From positions 83,638-147,637 of the forward strand of contig RXJR01000002.1 in assembly GCA_003963305.1 (NCBI GenBank): a DNA stretch of 64,000 nucleotides, written 5' to 3'. Under the pieces are notes generated by a model. That model was not told where the DNA came from. It ran no database searches and was given only the letters and a program-made list of their open reading frames with translations. This document shows positions 36,076 to 43,442 of the stretch, one piece after another. This DNA is from Candidatus Melainabacteria bacterium (lineage in GTDB: Bacteria > Cyanobacteriota > Vampirovibrionia > Obscuribacterales > Obscuribacteraceae). The stretch's first letter is position 1. The number at the start of each line of letters is the position of its first letter. Made by a program: the position numbers and the translations under genes.

Positions 36076-37044
36076 ATGACCAAGACAAACACAAAGAACA
36101 TCCTCGTCGTAGGAGGTGGAGTGATCGGACTTTCGGTGGCGCTGCGCGCTCGACAGGCCGGGCACGATGTCACCATCTGGTCGCTCGAAGGCGCGACGGC
36201 TCTGCCGAACACCTCGGCGAGCGCCTATGCACTGTGGGTGCCGGTTTACACGGCAGATCCGCGCATCCTCCCCATCACCGAGGTGACCCGCGCAGAGTTC
36301 GCCGCGCTGGTCTCCGACAATCAGTCAGGAATCGAGCTGCGCACTGCAATCGTCCTCAAGCAGCACAAGGGCGAAGAGCCCTGGTACGCGAATGTGGACG
36401 GGTTCCGTCACGCCACAGCTGCCGAGCTTACCGACCAGTACGCCGACGGTCTGGCTATCGACAACACGCCCGTCATCGACCCGGAGAAATATCTACCCTG
36501 GCTGCGCTCCAGAGTAGTCGCGGCAGGTGTGAAAATCGAGCAGCATGAGGTGAAGCAGTTCGTCGACACGCCGTCAGAATTCGACACCATCATCAACTGC
36601 ACTGGCCTGGGCACACGCGCTCTCACCGGCGACACCTCCATCTTCCCGGTCCGGGTGCAGGTGGTTCGAGTCCGCAAGGACAACAACCAGCACATCAGCG
36701 TCTGCAAAACCGACGACGAAGGGCCGAACAATCGCTGCTGCATCGTGCCGCACGCCGACTACATCACGATCGGCGGCTTCTTCGACGGTGGCGAGACACT
36801 GGAGGTCGACGAGAGCCAGACCCAGGCCATCCTCGACCGAGCCATGCGTGTCGAGCCGGGGCTGAAGCTCTCGGCGGCAGACATCATCGAGGTGCGCCGC
36901 GCCACACGTCCCGAGCGGAGCACACCGTGGATCGAGAACACCGTCACAACCGACGGTCGACAGCTCATCCACTGCACTGGCTTCAACGGCATGGGCTACC
37001 TGTGCTCCTGGGGCGCTGCTGACACGGTGGCAAGCTACCTCTAA
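36076..37044 (+). CDS. D-amino-acid oxidase-like FAD enzyme, high-GC, probably acquired
   Basis: A 322-residue DAAO-family protein: ILVVGGGVIGLSVALRARQ is the FAD site, FDTIINCTGLGTRAL is the flavin-proximal NCTGLG motif, RRATRPERSTPWIE holds the substrate-binding Arg region, and HCTGFNGMGYLCSWGAA closes the flavin site. It would oxidatively deaminate D-amino acids to keto acids with H2O2. A peroxisomal-type C-terminus is absent. A sampled line has about 65% GC, against 48-50% in its neighbours, and the third codon positions favour C and G strongly, so transfer from a high-GC source is likely. It has its own terminator directly downstream. Confidence 0.88.
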   Translation: MTKTNTKNILVVGGGVIGLSVALRARQAGHDVTIWSLEGATALPNTSASAYALWVPVYTADPRILPITEVTRAEFAALVSDNQSGIELRTAIVLKQHKGEEPWYANVDGFRHATAAELTDQYADGLAIDNTPVIDPEKYLPWLRSRVVAAGVKIEQHEVKQFVDTPSEFDTIINCTGLGTRALTGDTSIFPVRVQVVRVRKDNNQHISVCKTDDEGPNNRCCIVPHADYITIGGFFDGGETLEVDESQTQAILDRAMRVEPGLKLSAADIIEVRRATRPERSTPWIENTVTTDGRQLIHCTGFNGMGYLCSWGAADTVASYL

Positions 37045-37051
37045 ACGAGGC

Positions 37052-37099
37052 AAGAGGGTTGGAGGATGGCAGAAATTGCCATTCTCCGACCACTCTTTT
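37052..37099 (+). terminator. intrinsic terminator of the DAAO-like gene
   Basis: A long stem (left arm 37052-37071, right arm 37077-37097) with a short GAAA-type loop, one bulge and a few G:U pairs, ending in TTTT at 37096-37099. It sits 8 bases after the stop codon. Confidence 0.75.
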
Positions 37100-37134
37100 G
37101 CATTTCGGATTGCTGAATGCTCAGACGCAACCGC

Positions 37135-38400
37135 CTAACCGTCAATCTTCTGCCGAGAGCCCACAACGGACCGAAAAAACAGAGGCATTAACAGTGTCGA
37201 AAGCAATGGAGCAATCAACGAAACGATAACCAGCGGACGCAGCTGATTATGAAACAAGTGGGTAAACAGCTGTCCACCCACAAATGTTGATGCGTCGGTG
37301 GCGACATTACGGAACGCCACCAGAAGCGCCATCACCGTTACCTCGACCCTGGGGGGACAGAACTCTGCCGCCAGGCAGTACAAAGAAAGTATGACAATAA
37401 TGTTTGCCGCCCCACGAACTAATTCGAGCATGGCAGCCGAAGCAAAACTGGAAATCCAAAAGTAACCAAGCGTGCTCAAGCACGCCAGAGCAATAGTCGC
37501 CAGCAACTGGCGGCTGAGAGAAAATCGTTTCATCAACTGACGGTACAAAACTGTGCCAATCAGCATGCCAACTGAGTTCAGGGCTCCAAGCTGCCCAATC
37601 TCGCTTTGAGTAAACTTGAGATTGTTTGACTCGAAAAAATAGAGAGGCACCCCCATGGCCGGGCAGAAGCACCACAATAGCGAGAACGTCATCACAATTC
37701 GCAATTGCACAGACTGAAAGGCGCGGCGAAGATAAACGGCAGTCGCCCTTATCGACCTTCGGCTTACTGATGCCCTGGTTTCATGCAGCCCGAGTGCGGT
37801 CAAGAGAGCCACGACAGTCACAGGAATCACAGCAGCTGCAGCCGACGCATGCAAAGCGACAGGCGGCTGGCAGTACTGACAAATCAGTCCGCCGACAAAA
37901 GCAGCAATGATACTGGCGCCATAGTAGAAGAACTCTTGTACAGCAAAATACTCTCTGCTTTTACCGTCCTTTCGACCTTGTTCCACCGCCAACCCGACCA
38001 TCAATGCTGTTGAAATTGCCATACCAATAGCAGTGAACATAAGAGCGGCTAGCACCACATTCAGTGTCGACGCAAATGAAATCACAAGAAATCCCAACAT
38101 TGCGACGGCATTTCCCATTACGACGTAGCTCTTCCGGCGATATCCAAAGAAGGGCACGAAGTCGCAGAACAATCCATAGACTGGCTTAATAACCCATGGC
38201 AGCATCATCACGGCCATACAGGAAGATACCTGGGCCGCATTTAGCTTCAGACCCGTCATCATGAAGAACTGAAGCGGCTGCGCTATCAGTCCGAACTGGC
38301 CGCAAGAGATGCCATGCGAAAAGTAAACGATAGCAAAGAAAACAACGAAGTTTTGCCTCGCTATCACAGGAGATGTTTTTGCCACAACGCCAGCCTTCAC
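37135..38400 (-). CDS. MFS transporter, BT1 (folate-biopterin transporter)-like
   Basis: About 421 residues with 12 likely membrane helices. LPWVIKPVYGLFCDFVPFFGYRRKSY matches the conserved first loop of the BT1 family (the motif is longer than quoted: PVYGLFCDFVPFFGYRR is the core), and VEQGRKDGKSREYFAVQEFF is the central part. Known members move folates, pterins or amino acids. In this iron-regulator-flanked cluster it could export or import the small molecule made by the operon; inference only. The GTG at 38400 is used, but GTG codons a few residues later are alternatives. It is divergent from bfd with only about 30 bases between. Confidence 0.8.
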   Translation of the reverse strand: MKAGVVAKTSPVIARQNFVVFFAIVYFSHGISCGQFGLIAQPLQFFMMTGLKLNAAQVSSCMAVMMLPWVIKPVYGLFCDFVPFFGYRRKSYVVMGNAVAMLGFLVISFASTLNVVLAALMFTAIGMAISTALMVGLAVEQGRKDGKSREYFAVQEFFYYGASIIAAFVGGLICQYCQPPVALHASAAAAVIPVTVVALLTALGLHETRASVSRRSIRATAVYLRRAFQSVQLRIVMTFSLLWCFCPAMGVPLYFFESNNLKFTQSEIGQLGALNSVGMLIGTVLYRQLMKRFSLSRQLLATIALACLSTLGYFWISSFASAAMLELVRGAANIIVILSLYCLAAEFCPPRVEVTVMALLVAFRNVATDASTFVGGQLFTHLFHNQLRPLVIVSLIAPLLSTLLMPLFFRSVVGSRQKIDG

Positions 38401-38430
38401 TCAAACAAACCTACGAAAGGGTAAGAACCC

Positions 38431-38661
38431 ATGTACATATGCTCTTGCAACGCCGTCACAGACGGACAGATCAAGCGCTGCGTCACCGACGAAGGCGTTT
38501 GCACCTGGAGAGAATTGATGCAGAAAACCAAAGTTGGCACGCAATGCGGCATTTGTGCCAAGTATGCTTTTGCTTTGTTCAAGGAACTAAAGGCCGCGAA
38601 AGACAACGCAGTTGCGACCGAAACAGGTACGGTTCCAGACAGCGAGAGTCCGCAGAGATAG
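38431..38661 (+). CDS. bfd: bacterioferritin-associated ferredoxin-like [2Fe-2S] protein
   Basis: A 76-residue protein whose first 50 residues hold CSC (C4, C6) and, near the end of the domain, CGIC, a CxC/CxxC set that coordinates the [2Fe-2S] cluster in Bfd. Bfd donates electrons that release iron from bacterioferritin, and in many bacteria it is repressed by Fur. The C-terminal 25 residues are charged and probably disordered. The ATG has GGGTAAG upstream. The small gap to the divergent MFS gene leaves little room for a separate promoter. Confidence 0.85.
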   Translation: MYICSCNAVTDGQIKRCVTDEGVCTWRELMQKTKVGTQCGICAKYAFALFKELKAAKDNAVATETGTVPDSESPQR

Positions 38662-38702
38662 ATTTCACAGTCAACCCAGAGACAGAAAATGACCGCAATA
38701 TA

Positions 38703-38755
38703 TTGAAGAGAGCAAACAGGCGCCCACCGGTTTGCTCTCTTCAAAATTTTCTTTT
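38703..38755 (+). terminator. strong intrinsic terminator after bfd
   Basis: A perfect 15-bp stem (TTGAAGAGAGCAAAC at 38703-38717, its complement at 38730-38744) with a 12-base loop is followed by AATTTTCTTTT. It starts 41 bases after the bfd stop. Confidence 0.9.
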
Positions 38756-38808
38756 GAGAATCGCTACTAATTGAAATAATAGAAACTTCTCTCGACAGCA
38801 ACGGCTGA

Positions 38809-39174
38809 TCACGCCTTACTTCTGCGCGAAACACGGTTGCAAGAACCTCGATCAATTGGTTGAACCGAAAACGGTGGCTGAACCCCGGTGGCCCAGTCAA
38901 TGGCCAGATGCAATCCAAGCATAGTCTCGTTGATACGCTCAATAAGTTTGTAGTTACAAGAGCGCTCCGCCCTCAGCCTGGAGAGAAGCAAGCCAATGAT
39001 AGTTTTATTCAAACCCCTGATGTGCACATCAGCAACACCATATTTAATGGCAAGAATAACATGACGTGCCGAAGTAGCCGCATAGTTTATGTGCTGCAAT
39101 CGCTTTGCGGAATCTTGAGGCAACTCCGAAAGACGTTTGTAGAAGACCGCCGCGCAACGCATCCTAGGCGTCAT
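38809..39174 (-). CDS. hypothetical protein overlapping the end of fur-like gene 2
   Basis: A 121-residue helical protein with no motif I recognise. It starts with an ATG 11 bases inside the stop of the Fur-like gene (TATGACGCCTAG region), so it would be translationally coupled to it. The middle (LQHINYAATSARHVILAIKY, then NKTIIGLLLSRLRAE) has a credible amphipathic composition, and the codon usage resembles its neighbour. An opposite-strand frame at 38860-39192 exists but looks less protein-like. Real gene moderately likely. Confidence 0.5.
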   Translation of the reverse strand: MTPRMRCAAVFYKRLSELPQDSAKRLQHINYAATSARHVILAIKYGVADVHIRGLNKTIIGLLLSRLRAERSCNYKLIERINETMLGLHLAIDWATGVQPPFSVQPIDRGSCNRVSRRSKA

Positions 39175-39790
39175 AACGGTCCTTCAAATTAGATGTCAGA
39201 GGCTTTATTTCATTGACCAGTTCAAAAAATTCACTTTGCGCTGTCTGAAGATCCTGCAGTGCTAGGCGATCCTTTTGGTTTCTCAACTGAACAAGTTTCT
39301 TCTGCATGACGGTAATTTGATTTTTGACGCGATCGAGCACCCGCTCCAAATGCTCTACTCCTCGGTCTGTGGAGTATTTCGGATCTGTCTTTCTGCAATT
39401 GAGACAAATACCCAGAATATCGAATCGACTGTTATGAAACTCAAATCCGATTCGCTCTGCCAGCGTTTCACCGAACCGCTCCAGCAATGAGTCGACAAAC
39501 TCAGTTGTCTGTCCGCAACCGATGCAAATTAGATGATGGTGCTCTCGAGCAGTTTTGATTTCGAATACGCGACCACGTTCAGTGGAAACACCGATGATTG
39601 CCCCCTTCTGCTCAAGGAAGGAAAGATGACGATAAATACTCGAAAGCGAAATGGAAAGGCTGCTTTCCTTTGCCAACTCGAAGAGTTCCATGGCGTTAAC
39701 ATGCGTGCCAGCAGGGATCTGCTCAAGAAGCTTGAGCGTGTCTTCGGCGGTTTTACTGCGATTGGTTTCTTTGCGCGACGAGTCGTCCAT
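39164..39790 (-). CDS. Fur-family regulator with C-terminal coiled-coil extension
   Basis: A 208-residue protein. A winged helix (about 14-65: MELFELAKESSLSISLSSIY, RHLSFLEQKG) is followed by HHHLICIGCG and two metal-ligand pairs, C89/C92 and C129/C132, the structural zinc site of Fur, Zur and PerR proteins. Most family members stop near residue 140-150; this one continues about 60 residues with heptad-rich helices (145-197: LERVLDRVKNQITVMQKK). The extension may mediate extra oligomerisation. The start is ATG 39790, though the frame opens at TTG 39805. A Fur-box-like palindrome lies 34 bases upstream. Confidence 0.87.
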   Translation of the reverse strand: MDDSSRKETNRSKTAEDTLKLLEQIPAGTHVNAMELFELAKESSLSISLSSIYRHLSFLEQKGAIIGVSTERGRVFEIKTAREHHHLICIGCGQTTEFVDSLLERFGETLAERIGFEFHNSRFDILGICLNCRKTDPKYSTDRGVEHLERVLDRVKNQITVMQKKLVQLRNQKDRLALQDLQTAQSEFFELVNEIKPLTSNLKDRYDA

Positions 39791-39823
39791 GCACAAGATT
39801 CTCAACTAAGTCATTGGTAATTA

Positions 39824-39840
39824 TTGAGAGCAATTCTCAA
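39824..39840. promoter_or_regulatory. Fur-box-like inverted repeat before fur-like gene 2
   Basis: TTGAGA and TCTCAA flank a 5-base centre (TTGAGAGCAATTCTCAA). It lies 34 bases before the ATG on the minus strand and fits the TTGAGAnnnnnTCTCAA form of a Fur site, suggesting autoregulation. Confidence 0.65.
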
Positions 39841-40076
39841 ATACTACATGGATGACGCAAAATTATCTAGATGTTTTCGCAAGAAGTACACAAAAGGCAA
39901 ACTGGCGCCCGAAAACATTTTTCGAAGAATCCGGTGCGCTTGGCGCGCCGATATCGCTTTACCAAGACGATGAACTACTCTCCCTTGGCAATGGGCAAAT
40001 CATTCTCAGTTAGACCCAACCCCAAAATTGCCATGAGAATTAAAAAGCCAGGAAAAGCATTGACGCTGAAGGGACA

Positions 40077-41054
40077 TCATTTGGATGATGCAACGGCGTG
40101 AATCTTCTCTTCATAGAATTTGCGCATCTCAGGATTCTCGTTAAACCATGACACCATATTGGAGAAACCTTGCTCAAAACTGTCGCGTGCCTGCCATCCC
40201 AAATCGGCTTTGATCTTTTCACTGTTAGAAACCCAAACGCTCGTATCCCACTTCCGATTGGGCATTGAGCCCCAGTTCGGCGCTTCGGTAATATTCAGGA
40301 CATTGCGAGCGACCTCGACAACTTCAGCAAGTGATGTCTGTTTCTGCGAACCAACGTTGTAAACGGCTCCTAAATCGGCAATCTTGCTAGACGCAGCGAG
40401 CAAATACGCCTCTACACAATCGTGAGCAGAAACATAATCTCGAGCAATGTTTGGATCAACAAGCGGCGGCAGTTTTCCGGCAAGCCCATTGATGATGATT
40501 GTGGGCATCAGACGGTTTGGCTCCTCGTAAGGTCCATAAATCGAATACAACCGTAAGGTCGGAATCTGAACCTTCTGCGAGCGCGCCATAAACTGGCAAA
40601 ACATGGTCGCAGACGATTTCGCGACAGCGTAATAACTGTTCGGCTCTATATATTCGTTTTCAACAGGCGCGTGATCTTTGAATCCATATTCAGAGGAAGA
40701 ACCAGTATTAACAAAGCTTTCGAAACCAGCAGCCAGGCAGCTTTGAACCAGATTAACGGTGCCTATCAAATTAGTATTGATGATTTCGCGAACATCGGTC
40801 TGCCAGGAATAAGCCCCATTGGCAGCAAGGTGAAAAATCCAATCCGGTTTGATCTTGGCCACCGCGCTTTGCAGCGGCTCGGCATCCTGCAAATCGATCT
40901 CGTGGATTCTGCACTCAGATCTGACTTCGTCAATCCGCCAGGAGCTGTATTGAGGTCGCACGATCAGGTGAACTGCACAACCGTCTTGCAGCAGGCGGCG
41001 GGCCAAATTGGCACCGACAAAGCCCGTCGCGCCTGTAATAATCACGGTCTTCAT
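40077..41054 (-). CDS. NAD-dependent nucleotide-sugar epimerase/dehydratase
   Basis: A 325-residue extended SDR starting with VIITGATGFVGANLARRLL; the Tyr and Lys are in NSYYAVAKSSATMF. SSSEYGFKDH and RLYSIYGPYEEPNRLMP are further family signatures. It resembles RfbB/GDP- or dTDP-sugar dehydratase-type proteins; substrate uncertain. The ATG at 41054 follows GGGGGTG, so the upstream in-frame start at 41126 is unlikely. A 14-base palindrome sits upstream, at 41141. Confidence 0.83.
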   Translation of the reverse strand: MKTVIITGATGFVGANLARRLLQDGCAVHLIVRPQYSSWRIDEVRSECRIHEIDLQDAEPLQSAVAKIKPDWIFHLAANGAYSWQTDVREIINTNLIGTVNLVQSCLAAGFESFVNTGSSSEYGFKDHAPVENEYIEPNSYYAVAKSSATMFCQFMARSQKVQIPTLRLYSIYGPYEEPNRLMPTIIINGLAGKLPPLVDPNIARDYVSAHDCVEAYLLAASSKIADLGAVYNVGSQKQTSLAEVVEVARNVLNITEAPNWGSMPNRKWDTSVWVSNSEKIKADLGWQARDSFEQGFSNMVSWFNENPEMRKFYEEKIHAVASSK

Positions 41055-41140
41055 ACGCACCCCCGGAGTCTGATCCATCATATTTGATCTCCAGACTGAC
41101 ACGATTAAAAATCCGACATTATTCAAAAACTGTCAGAAAC

Positions 41141-41154
41141 TGCGAATGTTCGCA
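41141..41154. promoter_or_regulatory. palindrome TGCGAATGTTCGCA, identical to the core of the 27039-27078 operator
   Basis: The 14 bases are a perfect palindrome and the same sequence as the centre of the operator before the fur-like gene 1. Position is 87 bases before the epimerase start and 152 bases before the Flp pilin gene, so it could regulate either. Confidence 0.55.
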
Positions 41155-41251
41155 TCAAATTTCTCAAGCAGTGCTCAAGTTCAAGTTGATAAAAACAGTT
41201 GAAAAGTTGTTGAAAGGAATCGATTACTGGATACAACAAAAGACAAGGGGT

Positions 41252-41270
41252 CGACGCGTCTCGCGCGTCG
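41252..41270. promoter_or_regulatory. hairpin in the leader of the Flp pilin gene
   Basis: CGACGCG (41252-41258) pairs with CGCGTCG (41264-41270) around a 5-base loop, 36 bases before the pilin ATG. No T-run follows, so it is more likely an mRNA leader hairpin than a terminator. Confidence 0.4.
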
Positions 41271-41305
41271 GATAGATCAGGTCACGTTCACTTCAGGAGA
41301 ACCCA

Positions 41306-41512
41306 ATGAAAAATTTACTAAATCGATTTCTTCATGAAGAGAGTGGACAAGGCATCACCGAATATGGTGCTATTTTGGCTTTCGTAGCCATTCTCGTCGC
41401 TCTCGTGTTCGGAATTACCAAAGGTGCCCTGACGGGCTCCATTTCAAGAGCCTTCTCCGCAGTCGTTTCACAGCTAAACAACCTGTCATCGGCCGCTGCG
41501 AGCGCGTCCTAG
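41306..41512 (+). CDS. Flp-family type IVb pilin
   Basis: A 68-residue prepilin. The short basic leader LLNRFLHEESGQGITEYGAI contains the processing region with Glu at position five of the mature protein, and the ITEYGAILAFVAILVALVF helix is the Flp pilin signature. A Ser/Ala-rich tail closes it. The ATG has a clear AGGAG site. It stands alone, 15 kb from the Tad-like operon, flanked by glycosyltransferase and epimerase genes. No prepilin peptidase is in the window. Confidence 0.88.
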   Translation: MKNLLNRFLHEESGQGITEYGAILAFVAILVALVFGITKGALTGSISRAFSAVVSQLNNLSSAAASAS

Positions 41513-41588
41513 CCTTAGCGCTTAAAAATACACTTTCCAAAGCGAGCGTCAACGTTTGAGGTTTTCTCAGCGGGCGCTCCTTTATCTT

Positions 41589-43205
41589 TCATTTCGCGCG
41601 CTTTAGCGCTGCAGACCGGCTCATTACTACCGCATCACTATCCCTAATAACAGTGGACCATTGTGGATCTGCCTCCAAGCTCCTCACAATGTCTGCTGAT
41701 GCTGGTACGAAGATCCAATCAATCTTGTAGCGCTCAAACAATGCCCTCCAATCGCCGGTCACACTCATCATCGACACATAATCGGAAGCCATCTGCTCTC
41801 CATGCATGTCGTAACGAGTATCGATAAACACTGGAATCTCCGGTGCATACCAGATCAGCATGTCACCGTACTGCGCGTCATTAAAACCGTTGCCGCTTGG
41901 TTTGTTGACACGAAGAAAGTCAATCACCTTTGTCGGGGGAAGGAAAGCCACGCTGCCTTGTGGGATGGTTGGTGCAACTACCTTTCCAAAAGTAAAAAAG
42001 CAGCCAACAATACTCAAGACTGCCACAGTAATGGGCCAGACAAAATTGGAAGGATTGAAAATGCCCGCATAGTTTGCCTCAAACGCGCTCCAAAAAGATT
42101 TCTTTCGCGCTGGGGAATCTATAGCTAACGCAGCATGACCCCACAGCTCACTAACTTGCGCAATCATCATCAGAACTGAAAATGGAATAATTCGTCGAGC
42201 CTTAAAACCATAAAATACGCAAATGGCAATTACAACGACATTGCTCCACTTGAACTCGACACCACCGTTACGCGCTCGAACAGCGGCTCTGATAATTATC
42301 CATAAGCAAAGTACAACCAAAAACACAAATGGATAATAGGTAAACTCAGTCAGATCTGAAAGTTGAATCGGTCTCAACTCAGCGATTCTGTAGTTGAATC
42401 TGGCGAAAAATAGACCTGGCAAATACGCCCACAAGCCGAATCCATACGGGTTTATGAATGTCGCCAACAGCGATGACAGCAAGGCATAGAATGCAGTCCG
42501 ATAAGACCGACAGAATTCTCTTTTCTGTGCATAACACTGAAGGCAATTGACGATCAGAATTATCAGTTGCAAAACCAAACCGAGAACAAAGGCAGAATGA
42601 GCGTTTGCCCAAATCAACATCAAAAAGAAGAAAGCACCGACATAACGCCATTGCACTGAGCTTGAATTTTCTGCCGTGTAGACTTTTCTCAAAAGGACCA
42701 GACACACTGACATGAGAATGTAGGACATGATCTCCGGACGCACTAAATAGTGAAAACAAGAGGCGAAAACACCAATCACAGTGAGCAGCGACGCCAGAGA
42801 AATCGGGGCACAGCGACTGGCAAGACGCAGTGGAAAGACCAGAAAAGACTGACCCAGCACCAAAGCGGCAAATGCCAGCAACCCAGGTAAACCCGAAAGC
42901 AGATACGCACAATAGAAAACCAGTTCACTTAACCACTGATACATCACAAATGATTTGCCTGGTTGAAGAGCGAATGTATATGAAAACGGATCGGATATGG
43001 GCAAAGCGTGGTGCTGAAAAATGTAGCGTCCCAGTGCCAGTAACCAGCATGTGTCTGGATCATGAAGAGCCACACCGCCGACAAAGCAGCCCAGCACAAA
43101 GGGAAGCAAGAACATAAAGGCGAGAAGCAGGCGAGAGCAAATCCATACAAAAACGCCACGCCAAACGTCCGCTACTGTTTTTATATCTTCCGTTTCCTCA
43201 GACAT
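41589..43205 (-). CDS. GT-C-type membrane protein, paralogue of the 61093-62766 gene
   Basis: About 538 residues with nine or ten membrane segments. It shares with the 61093 protein HDPDTCWLLALGRYIFQHH, the LPISDPFSYTF motif, and the C-terminal VFIDTRYDMHG followed by YKIDWIFVP. The acidic residue after the first span and the soluble C-terminus are consistent with a polyprenyl-phosphate-dependent glycosyltransferase, but no exact family is assigned. The ATG at 43205 gives a normal N-terminus; the frame extends back to 43439 in high-GC sequence without hydrophobic character. Confidence 0.75.
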   Translation of the reverse strand: MSEETEDIKTVADVWRGVFVWICSRLLLAFMFLLPFVLGCFVGGVALHDPDTCWLLALGRYIFQHHALPISDPFSYTFALQPGKSFVMYQWLSELVFYCAYLLSGLPGLLAFAALVLGQSFLVFPLRLASRCAPISLASLLTVIGVFASCFHYLVRPEIMSYILMSVCLVLLRKVYTAENSSSVQWRYVGAFFFLMLIWANAHSAFVLGLVLQLIILIVNCLQCYAQKREFCRSYRTAFYALLSSLLATFINPYGFGLWAYLPGLFFARFNYRIAELRPIQLSDLTEFTYYPFVFLVVLCLWIIIRAAVRARNGGVEFKWSNVVVIAICVFYGFKARRIIPFSVLMMIAQVSELWGHAALAIDSPARKKSFWSAFEANYAGIFNPSNFVWPITVAVLSIVGCFFTFGKVVAPTIPQGSVAFLPPTKVIDFLRVNKPSGNGFNDAQYGDMLIWYAPEIPVFIDTRYDMHGEQMASDYVSMMSVTGDWRALFERYKIDWIFVPASADIVRSLEADPQWSTVIRDSDAVVMSRSAALKRAK

Positions 43206-43442
43206 AAACTGATTATGACCGCTTTTCATCCAAACAGAGTAAGAGTCGAAATGCCACGTCACCAACCGACAGCGGGGACGAAGTCCAATGCGAAACCGGC
43301 AGCGGAGACGAAGTGCCAGGGCGAAACCAGGAGCACGCGGAGCAGTGTATACATTCCAGCCCCTGTAGCTTTCAAGTCTCAGAGGATACAATTGCAATAC
43401 GAACCCCGGGCTGCTTACTCCCCGCACAGATTCTCCCAACGA

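Noticed and set aside
36574..37053. Long antisense frame opposite the DAAO-like gene
   Set aside because: High GC removes stop codons by chance; the composition is shadow-like (DLQCLATVEEAADRD) and the plus frame has clear motifs.
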